NCBI RefSeq assembly: GCF_025698545.1
Contig: NC_068569.1
Span: forward strand, 19,654,001 to 19,718,000
Origin: Gossypium raimondii
Taxonomy: Eukaryota; Streptophyta; Magnoliopsida; Malvales; Malvaceae
Direction of reading: 5' to 3'
DNA length: 64,000 nucleotides
In this document: positions 11,984 to 23,119 of the stretch, piece after piece
How positions within the stretch are numbered: the first letter of the stretch is position 1
How the letters are laid out: the number at the start of each line of letters is the position of its first letter
Translations under genes and position numbers: made by a program
Notes under the pieces: generated by a model
The model's database searches: none
Seen by the model: the letters and a program-made list of their open reading frames with translations, nothing else
Told to the model about the DNA's origin: nothing

Positions 11984-12417
11984 TGTTAGAGTTGTGTGAC
12001 CTAAATTCTAAGAAATTGCTTGCAAGTCAAGTTAAACAAAAATATTTTTAAAAGATTTAGTATTTATTAGTATAATATATTTAACATTTATTAGCATAGT
12101 TTATTTGACTTACTAATTTAGCATATAAATAGGCTCTTTTATAACCTTAGAAATACACAACCATTAGAGATTAGAACTCATAACATATTTAAAGAATTTT
12201 GTGTTTACGTTTTGAGGGTTCTTTGTTTTCGGGGTTTAGTTTTATCTCCATTTTTTGTACTCTTCGTTCTTTTACCATTATAGTAAAGTTATCTTTTCTA
12301 GTGGTTTTTTATCCTCTTTGGAGGGTTTAGGTTTTTCCATGTTAAATTTGTGTGTTCAATTTCTTAATTTATTTCGCTATTTTTTTTCTTGTTGCTTAAT
12401 CGAGTCGATTCCTAACA
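11984..12417 (+). repeat. 5' LTR of the Copia element
   Basis: Starts TGTTAGAGTTGTGTGACC and ends GATTCCTAACA. It has an atataaata box near 12123 that the right LTR has partly lost. Confidence 0.9.
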
Positions 12418-12419
12418 AG

Positions 12420-12431
12420 TGGTATCAGAGC
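12420..12431 (+). other. Primer-binding site complementary to initiator tRNA-Met
   Basis: TGGTATCAGAGC lies two bases after the 5' LTR. This is the standard plant LTR-retrotransposon primer site for tRNA-Met. Confidence 0.92.
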
Positions 12432-12464
12432 TAGTTTAATTTTCATAGATCAGCCCATTCAGAG

Positions 12465-13145
12465 ATGGCAGCAACAATGTTTGAAATTGAGAAGTTTGAT
12501 GGTGAGAAAATTTTTAATTTGTGGCAAGTTCAGATGATGACAATTCTAATTCAAACCGGCTTGAAAAAGGTTGTTACCGGGAAAAAGTTTGAGAATCTAA
12601 ATCAAACAGAATGGGAAGAGCTTGATGAAAAGGCATTGTCTGCAATCCAGTTGTGCCTCGCGAATACAGTATTGTAGGAGGTATTGATGAAGAATACCTC
12701 ATTTGCCTTGTGAAAAAAGTTAGAAACTCTTTATGCGACTAAGTCTTTGGCTAACCGTTTAGTGTTGAAAAAATATCTATTTACGTTTCGTATGAACGAA
12801 TGTGGGCTTTTTAGAGATTACATCAGTCAATTTATTACTCTTTTAAATGATTTAAAGAACGTTGAGGTTCATATTAACGATAAAGATCAAGCTATGCTAT
12901 TATTGTGCTCCTTACCCTATTCATACAAGTCTTTCAATGAGACCTTAATTTATGGAAGAGACAAACTCTTGTTCGAAGTTGTGAAGGGTCATTTGTTGAG
13001 TAGGGACAAACTCGACAATGAGTTTGGTTTGGATAACAAGGCAGATAGGCCAACTTCCGTTTTGGTAGCATCAAAGAAACGAGACAAAAGGTATCGCTAT
13101 TGTAAAAAGTTAGGTCACGTCAAAGCAAATTGTTATAAACTATGA
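12465..13145 (+). pseudogene. Copia gag (UBN2-like) with degraded zinc knuckle
   Basis: The first part (MAATMFEIEKFDG, WQVQMMTILIQ, TEWEELDEKALSAIQLCL) ends at an in-frame TAG at 12675. The second part continues in the same protein order (LYATKSLANRLVLKKYLFTF, YISQFITLLNDL, LLCSLPYSYKSFNETLIYG). Both are the hallmark order of Copia gag. The nucleocapsid knuckle reads YRYCKKLGHVKANCYKL: the first Cys of CX2CX4HX4C is Tyr, so metal binding is probably lost. Confidence 0.85.
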
Positions 13146-13832
13146 AATAAAAGAGCTGCTGAGAGTAATGAGGAAGATGTAGCTGGTGCTAATTTGACCG
13201 ATGAAGGTGGTAATAATTTCTTGTTAGTGTCAACGAGCGATAACTCCAAGCTTACGTCTGAGTGGATCCTAGATTCGAGATGTTCTTTCTACATGTATCC
13301 CAATAGACAATGGTTCTCCACATACAATTTGGTTGAAGGTGGAGTTATGCGCATGAGAAACTATTCATCTAGTAAGGTAATTTGTATTGGTACTGTTAAA
13401 ATTAGGATACACGATGTGACAATTAGTACACTCTCAAATGTCAGGTATGTACCTGATTTATGAAAGAATCTCATCTCCTTGAGTATTTTAGACTTGAAAG
13501 GATGCAAAATCAACATCGAGTCGAGCGACATTAATGTATCTTGTGGAGCTCTCATTTTGTTAAAAGGTAAAAGAACCGGTAGTCTTTATATTCTGGAAGG
13601 TTTTACAGTGACTGGTGAAATCGGACGTCCCTCGTTCGTTACGGAGTCGAAGTCAACTCGTTTGGAGCGGAGACAACTTGGTCATAGGAGGGAAAATGGT
13701 ATGACTGTTTCGTTGAAGAGAGATTCTCTTTTGGATGCAGGTTTTGAAAAGTTAGGGCACTGTGTTCGTGAAAATCAAACCCGAGTTATTTTTGATTTGG
13801 CAGTGCACAAGTCGAAGGCTAGAGTCTTCTAG
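13146..13832 (+). pseudogene. Copia protease and pre-integrase remnant
   Basis: The aspartic protease region is visible as EWILDSRCSFYMYP, where the catalytic DSG has become DSR, and NVRYVPDL further on. After a stop at 13461 the GAG-pre-integrase region follows (RRQLGHRRENGMTV and LGHCV), with its zinc-ligand pattern eroded, and ends at AVHKSKARVF. Nothing of the integrase core, reverse transcriptase or RNase H follows. Confidence 0.8.
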
Positions 13833-13939
13833 CTTCTAAGCACAGATTCAACTCAGTTAATTTCTTGCATAGTTCAAGATAGGCCCGTGGTGGGCTTTGA
13901 CAAAGATGGCGTTGAATGAATTAATGTCAATGTGGAGAT

Positions 13940-14370
13940 TGTTAGAGTTGTGTGACCTAAATTCTAAGAGATTGCTTGCAAGTTAAACAAAAAATATATT
14001 TTCTTTCTAGAAGATTTAGTATTTATTAGTATAATATATTTAACATTTATTAGCATAGTTTATTTGACTTACTAATTTAGCCTACAAATAGGCTCTTTTA
14101 TAACCTTAGAAATACACACCCATTAAAGATTATAACTCATAACACATTTAGAGAATTTTGTGTTTACATTTTGAGGGTTCTTTACTTTCAGGGTTTAGTT
14201 TTATCTCCATCTTTTGTCTCTTCATTCTTTTGTTATTATAGTAAAATTATCTTTGCCCGTGGTTTTTTATCCTCTTTGAAGGAGTTTTTTCTATGTTAAA
14301 TTTGTGTGTTCAATTTCTCAATTTATTTCGCTATTTTTTTCTTATTGCTTAATCGGGTTGATTCCTAACA
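13940..14370 (+). repeat. 3' LTR of the Copia element
   Basis: Same start and end as the 5' LTR. The differences, about 30 scattered substitutions and a few small indels by eye, point to an old insertion. Confidence 0.9.
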
Positions 14371-15405
14371 AAATTAATTTTGATCAGGTAAAATTAAATT
14401 AATCAAATTAATTAAAGTTAATATGATATTTTTAGAAATTAATTTTCAAGTCAGACAATTGGCCCAATGAGTAATTGAACTTGAAAATTGGACTTGAGAC
14501 CATAAATTGAGTATGGAGCAAAAAACGAGACCATGACCCAAAAACTGGTCGAACTAGGCCTGGTATGTGAAGCTGGACCGACGATCCAACCGGTGGCTAG
14601 ACCGATTGAGTTGTCACTGACCCAGACCGAACTGGCAGTAGCCGAACCGGCTTGGGGTGCCGTAAAGGTGTCGCACCTGCATTACTTAACACGACGGCTG
14701 TGACAGCAGCATCCTAGTTGCCGGTGACAGTTGGTCTTCGGTAGTTGAGTAGTGGAAGTGTTACACTCTTACTGGAATTCTACCAGAGAATTTGATTTCA
14801 GATTAACTATTCCAATAATAATAATAGTTTAATAGTTTAATATTAAATCTAATTTAATACTTATCTTAATACTATTTTATTAACTTAATATTAATTTGAT
14901 TATCTTATTATTAAAATTAATCTTTATAAATATTATATTAATTTAATATTAAAGTGATTAAGTTTAATTATAATTGAACTTTTTAAATTCTCCTTATATA
15001 AAGAAAGCATTGGGTTATTATTTTACACACACTTAAATTCAAGAGAAAGTTGTAGAGAGAAAATTCTTTGAAGAGATTACGTCAGAAAATTTTTAGAGAT
15101 ATTTTTTTGATTTACAAATTGACTCAAAAGTTTAGAAAAATTGCGAAATTATCTCATTGGTTATTTTTATGAAATTTTTTCTAATTCGAATCGAGTCTAC
15201 ACTCGGCAGACGTGAGCTTGAGGATAACGGATAAGACTACTCGGTCGAAGCGCTTATCCTACACGAATTAAAAAGGTATAATTTTGATTAAGTGTTTATT
15301 GCTTTAGATATCACAACCAAGATCTTATTTTGAAAAAAATTAAAACTCTGTTTTTCCTAAATTTATTTTCCGCTGCGCTTTTCAAACTCTTTTTTTCCAA
15401 TCCAT

Positions 15406-16672
15406 GCCGACAAAATAGAGAGAAACGTACATTACGGCAAACATTTCAATAGTTCTTAATTTTTTTCATTATATATTGCAAATAATATGAAATGTAAAGC
15501 ATCCAATTAATAAGGTGGGACACACACAACATTTTTCTTTCTCTTTGCTATTTTTGACAAACCATTGTTGTAGACCATAATCAAGCATTCAAGTTTAGAT
15601 TCTTATAAACTGCTTTTGTACTAATAAAAATGGATATAAAAGGAGGAGAATGCTTAAACTATATCTAAAAATCAAAATTGCATATTTGATGGATTAATAA
15701 ATATGATATAAATTCGTATACTATTAGTAAATATCATATTTGTTAAAAATATAGTTATTATTATCGTTTTGTTTTTATATTTTAAAATTATTTTTTAGTA
15801 AAAAATTATTTACTTAATATCATTGATAATTTATAAATTCAAATTTATAATATGGAAGTGTGTCACACACAAAATGTTAATAATGATGAGTTTGTGTAAA
15901 GCAAGCAAGAGCATGGGGCAAAAATGATGGATCCATTTATGGTGCAATTTCTAAATTTTGGGAATGTGTTTTTTAATTTCGTCATTTTACTATATTTTCC
16001 TCATTTTTAACATAATACAAGAAAATTTTTGTCTGAACTTGCTCCAAATTGAGTTAGGTCGGGCGAGTTGTTTGACTCTTGGGATAGATTTAGTAACAAG
16101 TTTTTCACGGCTTTTAATTTCATAATTTTATGAGATTCATTATTTTTTTTTAATTTTTTCAGTAAATTAAAAGTATCTTTATCCGTATTTTTAAGTATAG
16201 TCTTATTCGGACAAAGGATGGTATTCAAGTAAAGCCCTCCCAACAATTCGAATTTATTTTTAACTATTTAGTGAGATTCATTACTTTTATTATTAAATGT
16301 TATACCATGTTGATTATATGGATGGCAAAATTACAAAGAAACATATAAAATAATTAATAATTTTTAAAATTTTTAATAATTATTAATAAACTAATAAAAT
16401 GTACACAATTGTAGATAAAAGAATACATAAAAAATAAGAAACAATTATTGATAAAATTGTACACAATTGTAAAACATTGGGTTTGTGGAGAAATTATAAG
16501 GAACTAGTGGGTAGATTTTCAAGCTTTGGGAAATTACTAAAATATTTAATGTTATATCTTTTATATCTAAATATAATCATATTATTTTTCAACTAAGTTA
16601 ATATCTAATTAATCTATGACACTAAACTCACTTGAAAAAATTATATTAGTACGGATATAGAACAAAATACGT
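15406..16672. other. AT-rich intergenic DNA
   Basis: No gene or clearly bounded element. A 79-codon minus-strand frame (16007-16246) lacks recognisable motifs. Confidence 0.4.
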
Positions 16673-16681
16673 CTAATATAA
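16673..16681. repeat. 9-bp target-site duplication of the MULE, left copy (CTAATATAA)
   Basis: An identical CTAATATAA is at 26374-26382. Nine bases is the Mutator-superfamily hallmark. Confidence 0.88.
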
Positions 16682-16992
16682 TGTTTTTTACCTAAATAAT
16701 ATAAAAAAATTAATTAATTACAAAAAGGTATGGAAAACAGATTAATTACAAAAATAAGCATTTACTATAGTGTTTTGACGATGTCGCCTGACATATTGGC
16801 GGCATCAAATTAAAATGTCACGATCTAAAATATTCAGGGACCTGTCTGTAAATTTCTCGTTTTGATTGGCAAGTGAAAAAAGCTTTAAGGGTGTTGTCTG
16901 AGTTGCGGCATCAAACTTTAAATAGGGTAAATTGTTTCATTAACCCCCTTATTTATTATTTTATTTTATTCTCTTTTAACACAAAAAATAGA

Positions 16993-17386
16993 GAGGCCTC
17001 TTACCAATTAGTCCAAAAAGTTTTTTTCTACTAAAAAGTATTTTTGTAAAAAACTTATTCAACTGAAATAAATTTTATTTAATTTTCAAAAATAATTTAT
17101 TTGCTCAAATTACGTCTAACAATTAACAATATTCATAGTAGTTTTCTTTCATTCACATTATATTTGAAAACTATAAATTTAACTAATAATTATAAATTAT
17201 ACATAATAAAATTTTTCTAAAATTTTATAATTATAATTTATACCGTGTCCGTAAATCAAATTGATAATAAAATTATAATTATTTTTAAAAAAATAAATAA
17301 AATTTATTTTCAGTTGGAATTGGCTTTTTTATCAAAATACTTTTTGGTAGAAAAAAATTTTTTAGACTAATTGGTAAGAGGCCTTT
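16993..17386. mobile_element. Small inverted-repeat element inserted in the left MULE repeat
   Basis: The ends match in inverted orientation over about 90 bases: GGCCTCTTACCAATTAGTC at the left and its complement at the right, then the tttttttctac and caactgaaataaatttta blocks. The right MULE repeat lacks this segment, so it is a later insertion. No protein is encoded. The flanks do not form a simple direct duplication. Confidence 0.8.
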
Positions 17387-17478
17387 CTATTTGGGCAATT
17401 TACCAAAAAAAGCCGTTTTTTTTAAATTTACCGAAATGGGCCGATTTTTTGATTATTTACCGGAATTGACCATTTTCC

Positions 17479-17612
17479 GGGAAATCGCGTCCACGTCAGC
17501 GCGATGTCAGGGTACGTGTCAGGACATCGCGTCCATGTCAGCGCGACCTGCTGACATGGACGCGACGTCTTGCCACGTGGCGCGTTCCCGGGGACGCGAT
17601 TTTGACGCATTT
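17479..17612. repeat. GC-rich subterminal arm with internal palindromes
   Basis: Repeated CGCGTCC/ACGTCAGCGCG motifs in both orientations, for example gcgtccatgtcagcgcgacc against ctgacatggacgcgac, in otherwise AT-rich DNA. It mirrors the right arm at 25806-25960. Confidence 0.75.
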
Positions 17613-17697
17613 TTCACGTTTGGTTTTTTTTTGGCTTTTAAGGTTTAGGGTTTAGGCTTTTTAGGGTTTTTAGGTCCCGGAATAAATTATTTCAAGT

Positions 17698-18046
17698 TGA
17701 CGTTTCTGGTCAAATAGTATAAAATCGCCTCTACCAGGATGCTATTTGAGAAGAAATTGTGAAATTGCGCCATTGTGGACGTGATTTTGCTACAGTAGGT
17801 CATGTAAGAAATATTTTTTTTGACGTTTCTGAGCAAATAGTATAAAATCGGCTCTACCAAGATGCTATTTGAGAAGAAATTGTGAAATCGCGCCCTCGTG
17901 GACACGATTTTGCTACAGTAGGTCATGTAAGAAATAAATTTTTTTTACGTTTCTGAGCAAATAGTATAAAATCGCCTCTACCAGGATGCTATTTGGGAAG
18001 AAATTGTGAAATCGCGCTCTCGTGGACGCGATTTTGCTACAGTAGC
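17698..18046 (+). repeat. Three tandem copies of a ~123-bp repeat upstream of the transposase
   Basis: Copies start near 17698, 17821 and 17945. Each begins acgtttctg, contains agtataaaatcg and gatgctatttg, and ends tttgctacagta; the third is shorter and runs into the probable transcript leader. The agtataaaatcg motif could serve as a TATA-type box in each copy, with the last nearest the gene. That role is inferred. Confidence 0.85.
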
Positions 18047-18146
18047 AAGTTTGGGCTGAGGCTATAAATTAGGCAGAAAATGTTCTTAGAATGCATAAGT
18101 CATAGCAGAAACAATTTAGAGAGGCTAAGAAAGTTAGAGTTTCAAA

Positions 18147-20476
18147 ATGAGTGAACGTATTAGTGCTGTTATTTACTACGATGGTGAGGTTTGCCAAACC
18201 GAGAATTGTGTTGTTTTTTTGTCGGAGAATACGGTGCGACTGTCATTTAACCAGAACATAGATTTGACAGAACTTCGTAAAAGAATTAGGCGTAAAATCT
18301 TCGGAACGACACCAATGAAAGTTCTGTCAATCACGTATCGATTTTATTCTTGTGTTGATCCAGTGACATATGACTCGTTCGACATAAAATGTGCTCGTAG
18401 CTTGGAGGCAATGGTGCAGACTCATCTTGCTAGTGGAGCAACTTATATTGAGTTATATGTACAATTTACGTCGCCAACTGATGTACTTCCGTCATTGTTC
18501 GAGATGTATACACGACCCACAGGTCGACACTCGTGAGTTACAAAATATGGAACGACCCATGTTCGATGGCGATGTCGAATGCATATCCACCGCAAGACAC
18601 TTTGTCCGATGGATGGGACATGTCGTCGGTGGCTCGACGTTTGATCTTTGAAATACGTCTTGGGAAGCGCATCAAGTTCTAGTGGATGGCAATCTACATC
18701 CAATTGGGGACGTTATCAAATGCCCAGAAAAATGGATGACGTACTACCTACGACGTCAACCGGTGAGAGGACGTCGTACGCTGCAGATGATTGTGGGTTA
18801 GAAGATGACTCCGATGTGAATCCACCTCGAGAGCCCAGGCCGGATGGTGCAGAAGTGAGATTATTTTCTGAACCGGAGTCGATTCCAACAAAGGGTGAAT
18901 ATGCTGAAAGGAGTTCAGATGAAAAAGAAAATCCACGATTCAGAGCATACTCACCTCCAACCCACATGCATAATGTCGATCTGTCAACGGATGATGCTTT
19001 AGAGTTGCCAGATCTACCATACCAGTTGCGCGATCGTACAAGTTTGGGGGTAGATTTCGGTGAACTTGAAGTTGGTAATCAGTTTACTAACAAAGATAGT
19101 TTTATTGGTGCTTTGAAATAGCATAGCATCAAAAACGGCGTTAATTACCACGTCGTTAAATCAAAATCTGATAAGTTTGAGGCGAAGTGTGTGGTGCAAG
19201 ACGACACATGTTCATGGAAAATCGTCGCCTTGTTAAGGAAAAGGACAGGGTTGTGGGAGATAAAAAAGTACAAAGGTCTACATACATGTGCTGCAGGTAC
19301 CTGATTGAATGTATCTGAATAATAATTTTATTTTGCAATGTTGTATTATTTAATGTACTCCCTCTGTAGGTGTTTCACAAGATCATCCCAAAATGGATTC
19401 AACTATGTTAGCTAGCTTGATACTGCCCACGATAAAAGCAGATCCTAGGACTTCAGTACCGGTGATAATTGCCAATATCCATAGCCAAATGGGGTACACG
19501 CCTTCTTACATCAAGGCTTGGATAGCTAAGCAGAAGGCGTTGGAGAAGATGCATAGTGGGTGGGACGCTTCATATAATGAAATATGGCAGTGGTGTCAGG
19601 TGATAGAGAGATACGTCCCAGGTGCCATCACAGACCTTGAAACGGAACATGCGTACTACAACGGCCGATTGCTACGTGGATGCCAAGTGTTCAAACGCCT
19701 ATTTTGGACCTTTAAGCAATACCGAGATGCATTTCCATACTGTAAGCCGTTGGTACAAATTGACGGTACCTTCATGTTCGGTAGGTATACTCATCGGCTA
19801 TTGGTTGCAGTGGCACAGGACGGCGGTGGGAGAATTCTTCCAATTGCATTTGCAATAACACTGGGGGAGTCGTCTAATGACTGGGATTTCTTTCTCTCGA
19901 GGTTAAGGAAACCTGTGTGCCCCCAACCTGATATCTGTGTTATTTCAGATCGGGACACCGATATACTAGCTGCATTTGATCGAGAGGGAAGCTTGTGGCA
20001 GCGCACACACCATAGATATTGCCTAAGACACGTTGCTTCGAACTACTACAGGCAATATCCATCTAAGAGCGAACGACGATAAGTGACCAACATGGGTATT
20101 TAGTCTATAACTGTATTATTTCGTTTGTCAATTTGAATTTGTTTTATTGGTAGAAGTGGTATAAAATATTCGCTATGATCTTATATTGGCAGGGTATGAA
20201 ATAAATAAAGATCGTTTTGTCGAGATGTTGGCAATTTTACGATCCCAAAACGGAGAAGGGGCAGACTACCTTTGTAACATACGTTTCGAACAGTGGGCAC
20301 AAGCATACGACGGAGGCCTACGATATGGCCATATGACGTCGAACCTGGCAGAATACATAAATTCTGTTCTTAAAGGAACGCACCATCTACCGATAACATC
20401 GGTTGTGCGAGAGACATATTTCCTTTTGGCGGCGCTATTTCCAAAACGAGCAGCAACTTATGCAGTCCAGGGTTAG
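18147..20476 (+). pseudogene. MuDR-type MULE transposase gene, 3 exons, truncated and interrupted
   Basis: The reading starts at MSERISAVIYYDGEV and runs, with breaks, to 20476. Exons end and start at 19296/19370 and 20095/20193 (GT-AG). Domains in order: an N-terminal ubiquitin-like/PB1-like region (18147-18536), an acidic linker (18648-19000), a MuDR DNA-binding domain with Cys/His ligands (19020-19296, ending KYKGLHTC), and the MULE catalytic domain. Within the catalytic domain VQIDGTFM holds the first Asp, CVISDRD the second, and NLAEYINSVLKGTH the Glu. Damage: a frame break near 18537-18648, TAG at 19119-19121 and TAA at 20080-20082. The protein ends at AATYAVQG, without the SWIM zinc finger and C-terminal knuckle usual in this family; the telomere-like repeat starts exactly there. 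Confidence 0.88.
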
Positions 20477-20960
20477 GGTTTTTAATTAAGTTAGGGTTTT
20501 TAATTAGGTTAGGGTTAGGGTTTTTAATTAAATTAGGTTAGGGTTAAGGTTTTTAATTAAGTTAGGGTTTTTAATTAAGTTAGGTTAGGGTTGGGTTTTT
20601 TAATTAAATTAGGTTAGGGTTAGAGTTTTTAATTAAATTAGGTTAGGGTTAGGGTTTCTAGGGTTTAGGATTTTTAATTAAGTTAGGTTAGGGTTAGGGT
20701 TATTAATTAGGTTAGGGTTAGGGTTTTTAATTAAATTAGGTTAGGGTTAGGGTTTTTAATTAAATTAGGTTAGAGTTAGGGTTTTTAATTAAGTTAGGGT
20801 TTTTAATTAAGTTAGGTTAGGGTTAGGGTTTTTAATTAAATTAGGTTAGGGTTAGGGTTTTTTGGGTTTAGGGTTTTTAATTAAGTTAGGTTAGGGTTAG
20901 GGTTTTTAATTAAGTTAGGGTTTTAAATTAAGTTAGGGTTTTTAAATAAATTAGGGTTTT
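20470..20960. repeat. Telomere-like minisatellite (TTAGGG plus TTTTTAATTAA units)
   Basis: About 490 bases built from units of roughly 18 and 29 bases, each joining TTAGGG or GGTTAGGGTTAGGG to TTTTTAATTAAGTTA or TTTTTAATTAAATTA. It resembles, but is not, the Arabidopsis-type telomere repeat TTTAGGG. It separates the 3' ends of the two convergent MULE genes. Confidence 0.92.
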
Positions 20961-23114
20961 TATTACATCAAATTGAACTTCTATTTTATTATATTAAATA
21001 AACTTATATTTTATTACATCAGATAATAAATTTAAATACGGCAATCAATGTCTATGCCCGGGGGATTCGGTTCCACATGGCGGCCGTCGACGGTTATGCG
21101 CTAGATTCCTCCTTCCTCTAGCTTTCGGGGGCGGTTGTTATTCCTCCGGTGGTGATTGTGGTTCTTCTGGTTCGACATCTGGTTGTCGGACTTGGGACGA
21201 TGATCCACCTTCAAAGAATAGTGTATGTGGAGGTGTTTGAATCATGAACGGTGACGGTGTTTGAAAGCCATATGTTGGTGGCGAGTGGTAAAAAGGAGAG
21301 CTCCTCGACGGCCCCCCTTGCGATCCCTCCTGCGTCGCTGGCCTAGATATTGGCGGTCCGCTCAGCATAATAGGAAATAGAGCTGAACCGAACATTTGGC
21401 TCCAACCTGCCATAGGATTCGGAAAAGGATACATGTAAGGGTTAGGGTACATATAAGGGCTAGGAACCACACCTGGCATCATAGGGAAAGGCGTTTGCGT
21501 GGGTATCATCTGTTGAATTGCTGCGTCAGGTGACTGCGTCGGTGCTCTCGTTGGGGACGGTGATTGCATGGCCGCTGATGATGAGCCGGGTGACTGTCTG
21601 GGCCTCGTTGAGGGGCTGCCTTCGTAGTCTTCTCGTCTTGGATTTAGAGGCCCGCGCCTTTCCCTTCCGACACGTATTTGCCGCTGCCTCTCCTCTGGCG
21701 TAAGTAAATACGGCTTGCTATGGATCCTAAACCATGGCATGTATTCTGGAACGCACGCTAACTCCGGAACGATGATTTGTTCCCGAGTAGGTAGATATTC
21801 ATGCTGATTTTCCCATATTTTCGTGTACTCAGACGAGTATCTAGGCCAATCCGTACCTAATAGCTGAAGGTCGATTTTGTGGTGATCGTCAAACACTTCA
21901 GGGTCCGCAGGAATCGGTTGTCTACATCCAAACTGTCGTAGCACTCTGTCTGTCTGGTGGGGCTCCACGGTTGCATAGTTGATCAACACCACTTTCGCGT
22001 GCCAAGCGTTTGGATTTTGTAAAAACTCTTCCGAGATTACTGCCCGAATTGCCGGGTCCTCGTATGGTGTCCATTGAAACTATATGAATATGATAGAAAT
22101 ATTAGTTATATACATAATACTAAATACTAAATACTAAATATCAATCGACTAGCGAATGTATGAAAATATCTATTTGTAATAATACTTACTTCTGCTTCCG
22201 ACCATTGCTCCAATAGAAGCCGTATATCTTCAAGTTCAGACGGTAATCCACGATAACTTGCCGGATGGTTCCACCTAATTAAATAAATTTTTAGCATACT
22301 TTTATTCTTACAAAATCTACATAATAATTCCAAAATTTAATATAAAATTTACCTCGTTATGAGTGGGAATGTATATGGGTGGTTCACTCGAGGACGTAGA
22401 AATGGAAAGCGAAACCGTGCCCATGATTGCAGTAGTGACAGGCAACCTCCGATGTTTGCTCTCCTCGGTCCCGTCGCCCCGCACATCTCCCAATATAATG
22501 TTGCTAAAACGGCAGACGCCCAACTAAATTCACCGACTCCTCTAAAATCAACGAGTTTTAGCAGCCACCTTAGATGTACACGGCTCCGTGTTGTGTCGGG
22601 CATCAGATAACCTCCAATTATTTGAAGAATGTATGATCGAGCATATTAGATTCTTTCAATTTCGGTTGAATTTGCATTCGGATCAAGGAAGGTGTCACGT
22701 AACCAACCCATCTCGACCTTACCTCCATCCATTTTATCCGGAATAGCGCCCAAAAGCTCGTAGCACACCGCCTCCCAATTGCTAGATTAAGCAGACCCGG
22801 TGACTTGGCGCCCGTCCACCGACAATCCCAATTGCAGATGGACATCTTCTAGAGTGATAGTGCACTCTTCACATGGAAGATAGAATGTGTGCATCTCGGG
22901 TCTCCACCTCTCGATCAATGCACTGGTCAGTTTCGGGTCCAACTTGCATCATCGGCCTACCGTCGCCACGTGCCAGAAACCCGCTTCCCGCAGGTAGTTC
23001 TCTACTAACAGTGATGGAGGAGCATGCATATTCCGGATATTGCATTCCAATACCCGATCTTCAGACTTTTATAACAAATAATAAATTAATAATTATCTAA
23101 AAATACATAAATAA

Positions 23115-23119
23115 AAAAA
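23115..23119. repeat. Target-site duplication of the solo LTR, left copy (AAAAA)
   Basis: AAAAA also follows the element at 25445-25449. The site is A-rich, so the match is less informative than for a mixed sequence. Confidence 0.6.

Larger units (their letters stand above)
11984..14370 (+). mobile_element. Ty1/Copia retrotransposon, internally deleted (non-autonomous)
   Basis: Complete at both ends: LTRs of 434 and 431 bases beginning TGTTAG and ending CTAACA, a 5-base duplication AAATT, an initiator-tRNA-Met primer site after the left LTR and a purine-rich stretch (aatgtggaga) before the right LTR. By eye the LTRs are somewhat over 90% identical. The 1.5-kb interior keeps gag, part of the protease and the pre-integrase zinc region in that order, then runs straight to the right LTR. 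The integrase core, reverse transcriptase and RNase H are missing. Several stops interrupt what remains, so any movement would need enzymes supplied by a relative. Confidence 0.9.
10900..15405 (+). mobile_element. Older LTR-retrotransposon sequence (LTR and flank) interrupted by a Copia element
   Basis: The sequence on the two sides of the inner Copia insertion (11983 and 14371) reads on as one repeat. Towards the right it has features of an LTR U3-R-U5: a TATATAA-type box near 14995, then an AG-rich leader (gagaaagttgtagagagaaa) and an end around ccgctgcgcttttcaaactc. Bases 10900-11980 resemble the non-coding tail and start of the same family. Outer ends and orientation are inferred, not proved. 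Confidence 0.45.
16682..17612 (+). repeat. Left terminal inverted repeat of the MULE
   Basis: Its inverted partner is at about 25806-26373. Aligned landmarks include gcatttactatagtgttttg with the complement of caaaactctgtag-like text, a tttaaatagggtaaattg block, tttaccgaaatgggc, and a GC-rich inner part (17479-17612) dense in CGCGTCCACGTC-like motifs. Confidence 0.85.

Noticed and set aside
17391..17648. Open frames on both strands in the GC-rich MULE arm
   Set aside because: They arise from repeated CG-rich motifs without stops and have no protein features; the same occurs at 25741-26033.
20470..20960. Interstitial true telomere or chromosome fusion point
   Set aside because: Units are mixed with TTTTTAATTAA spacers and lie within a bounded MULE, so it is a minisatellite and not a telomere.
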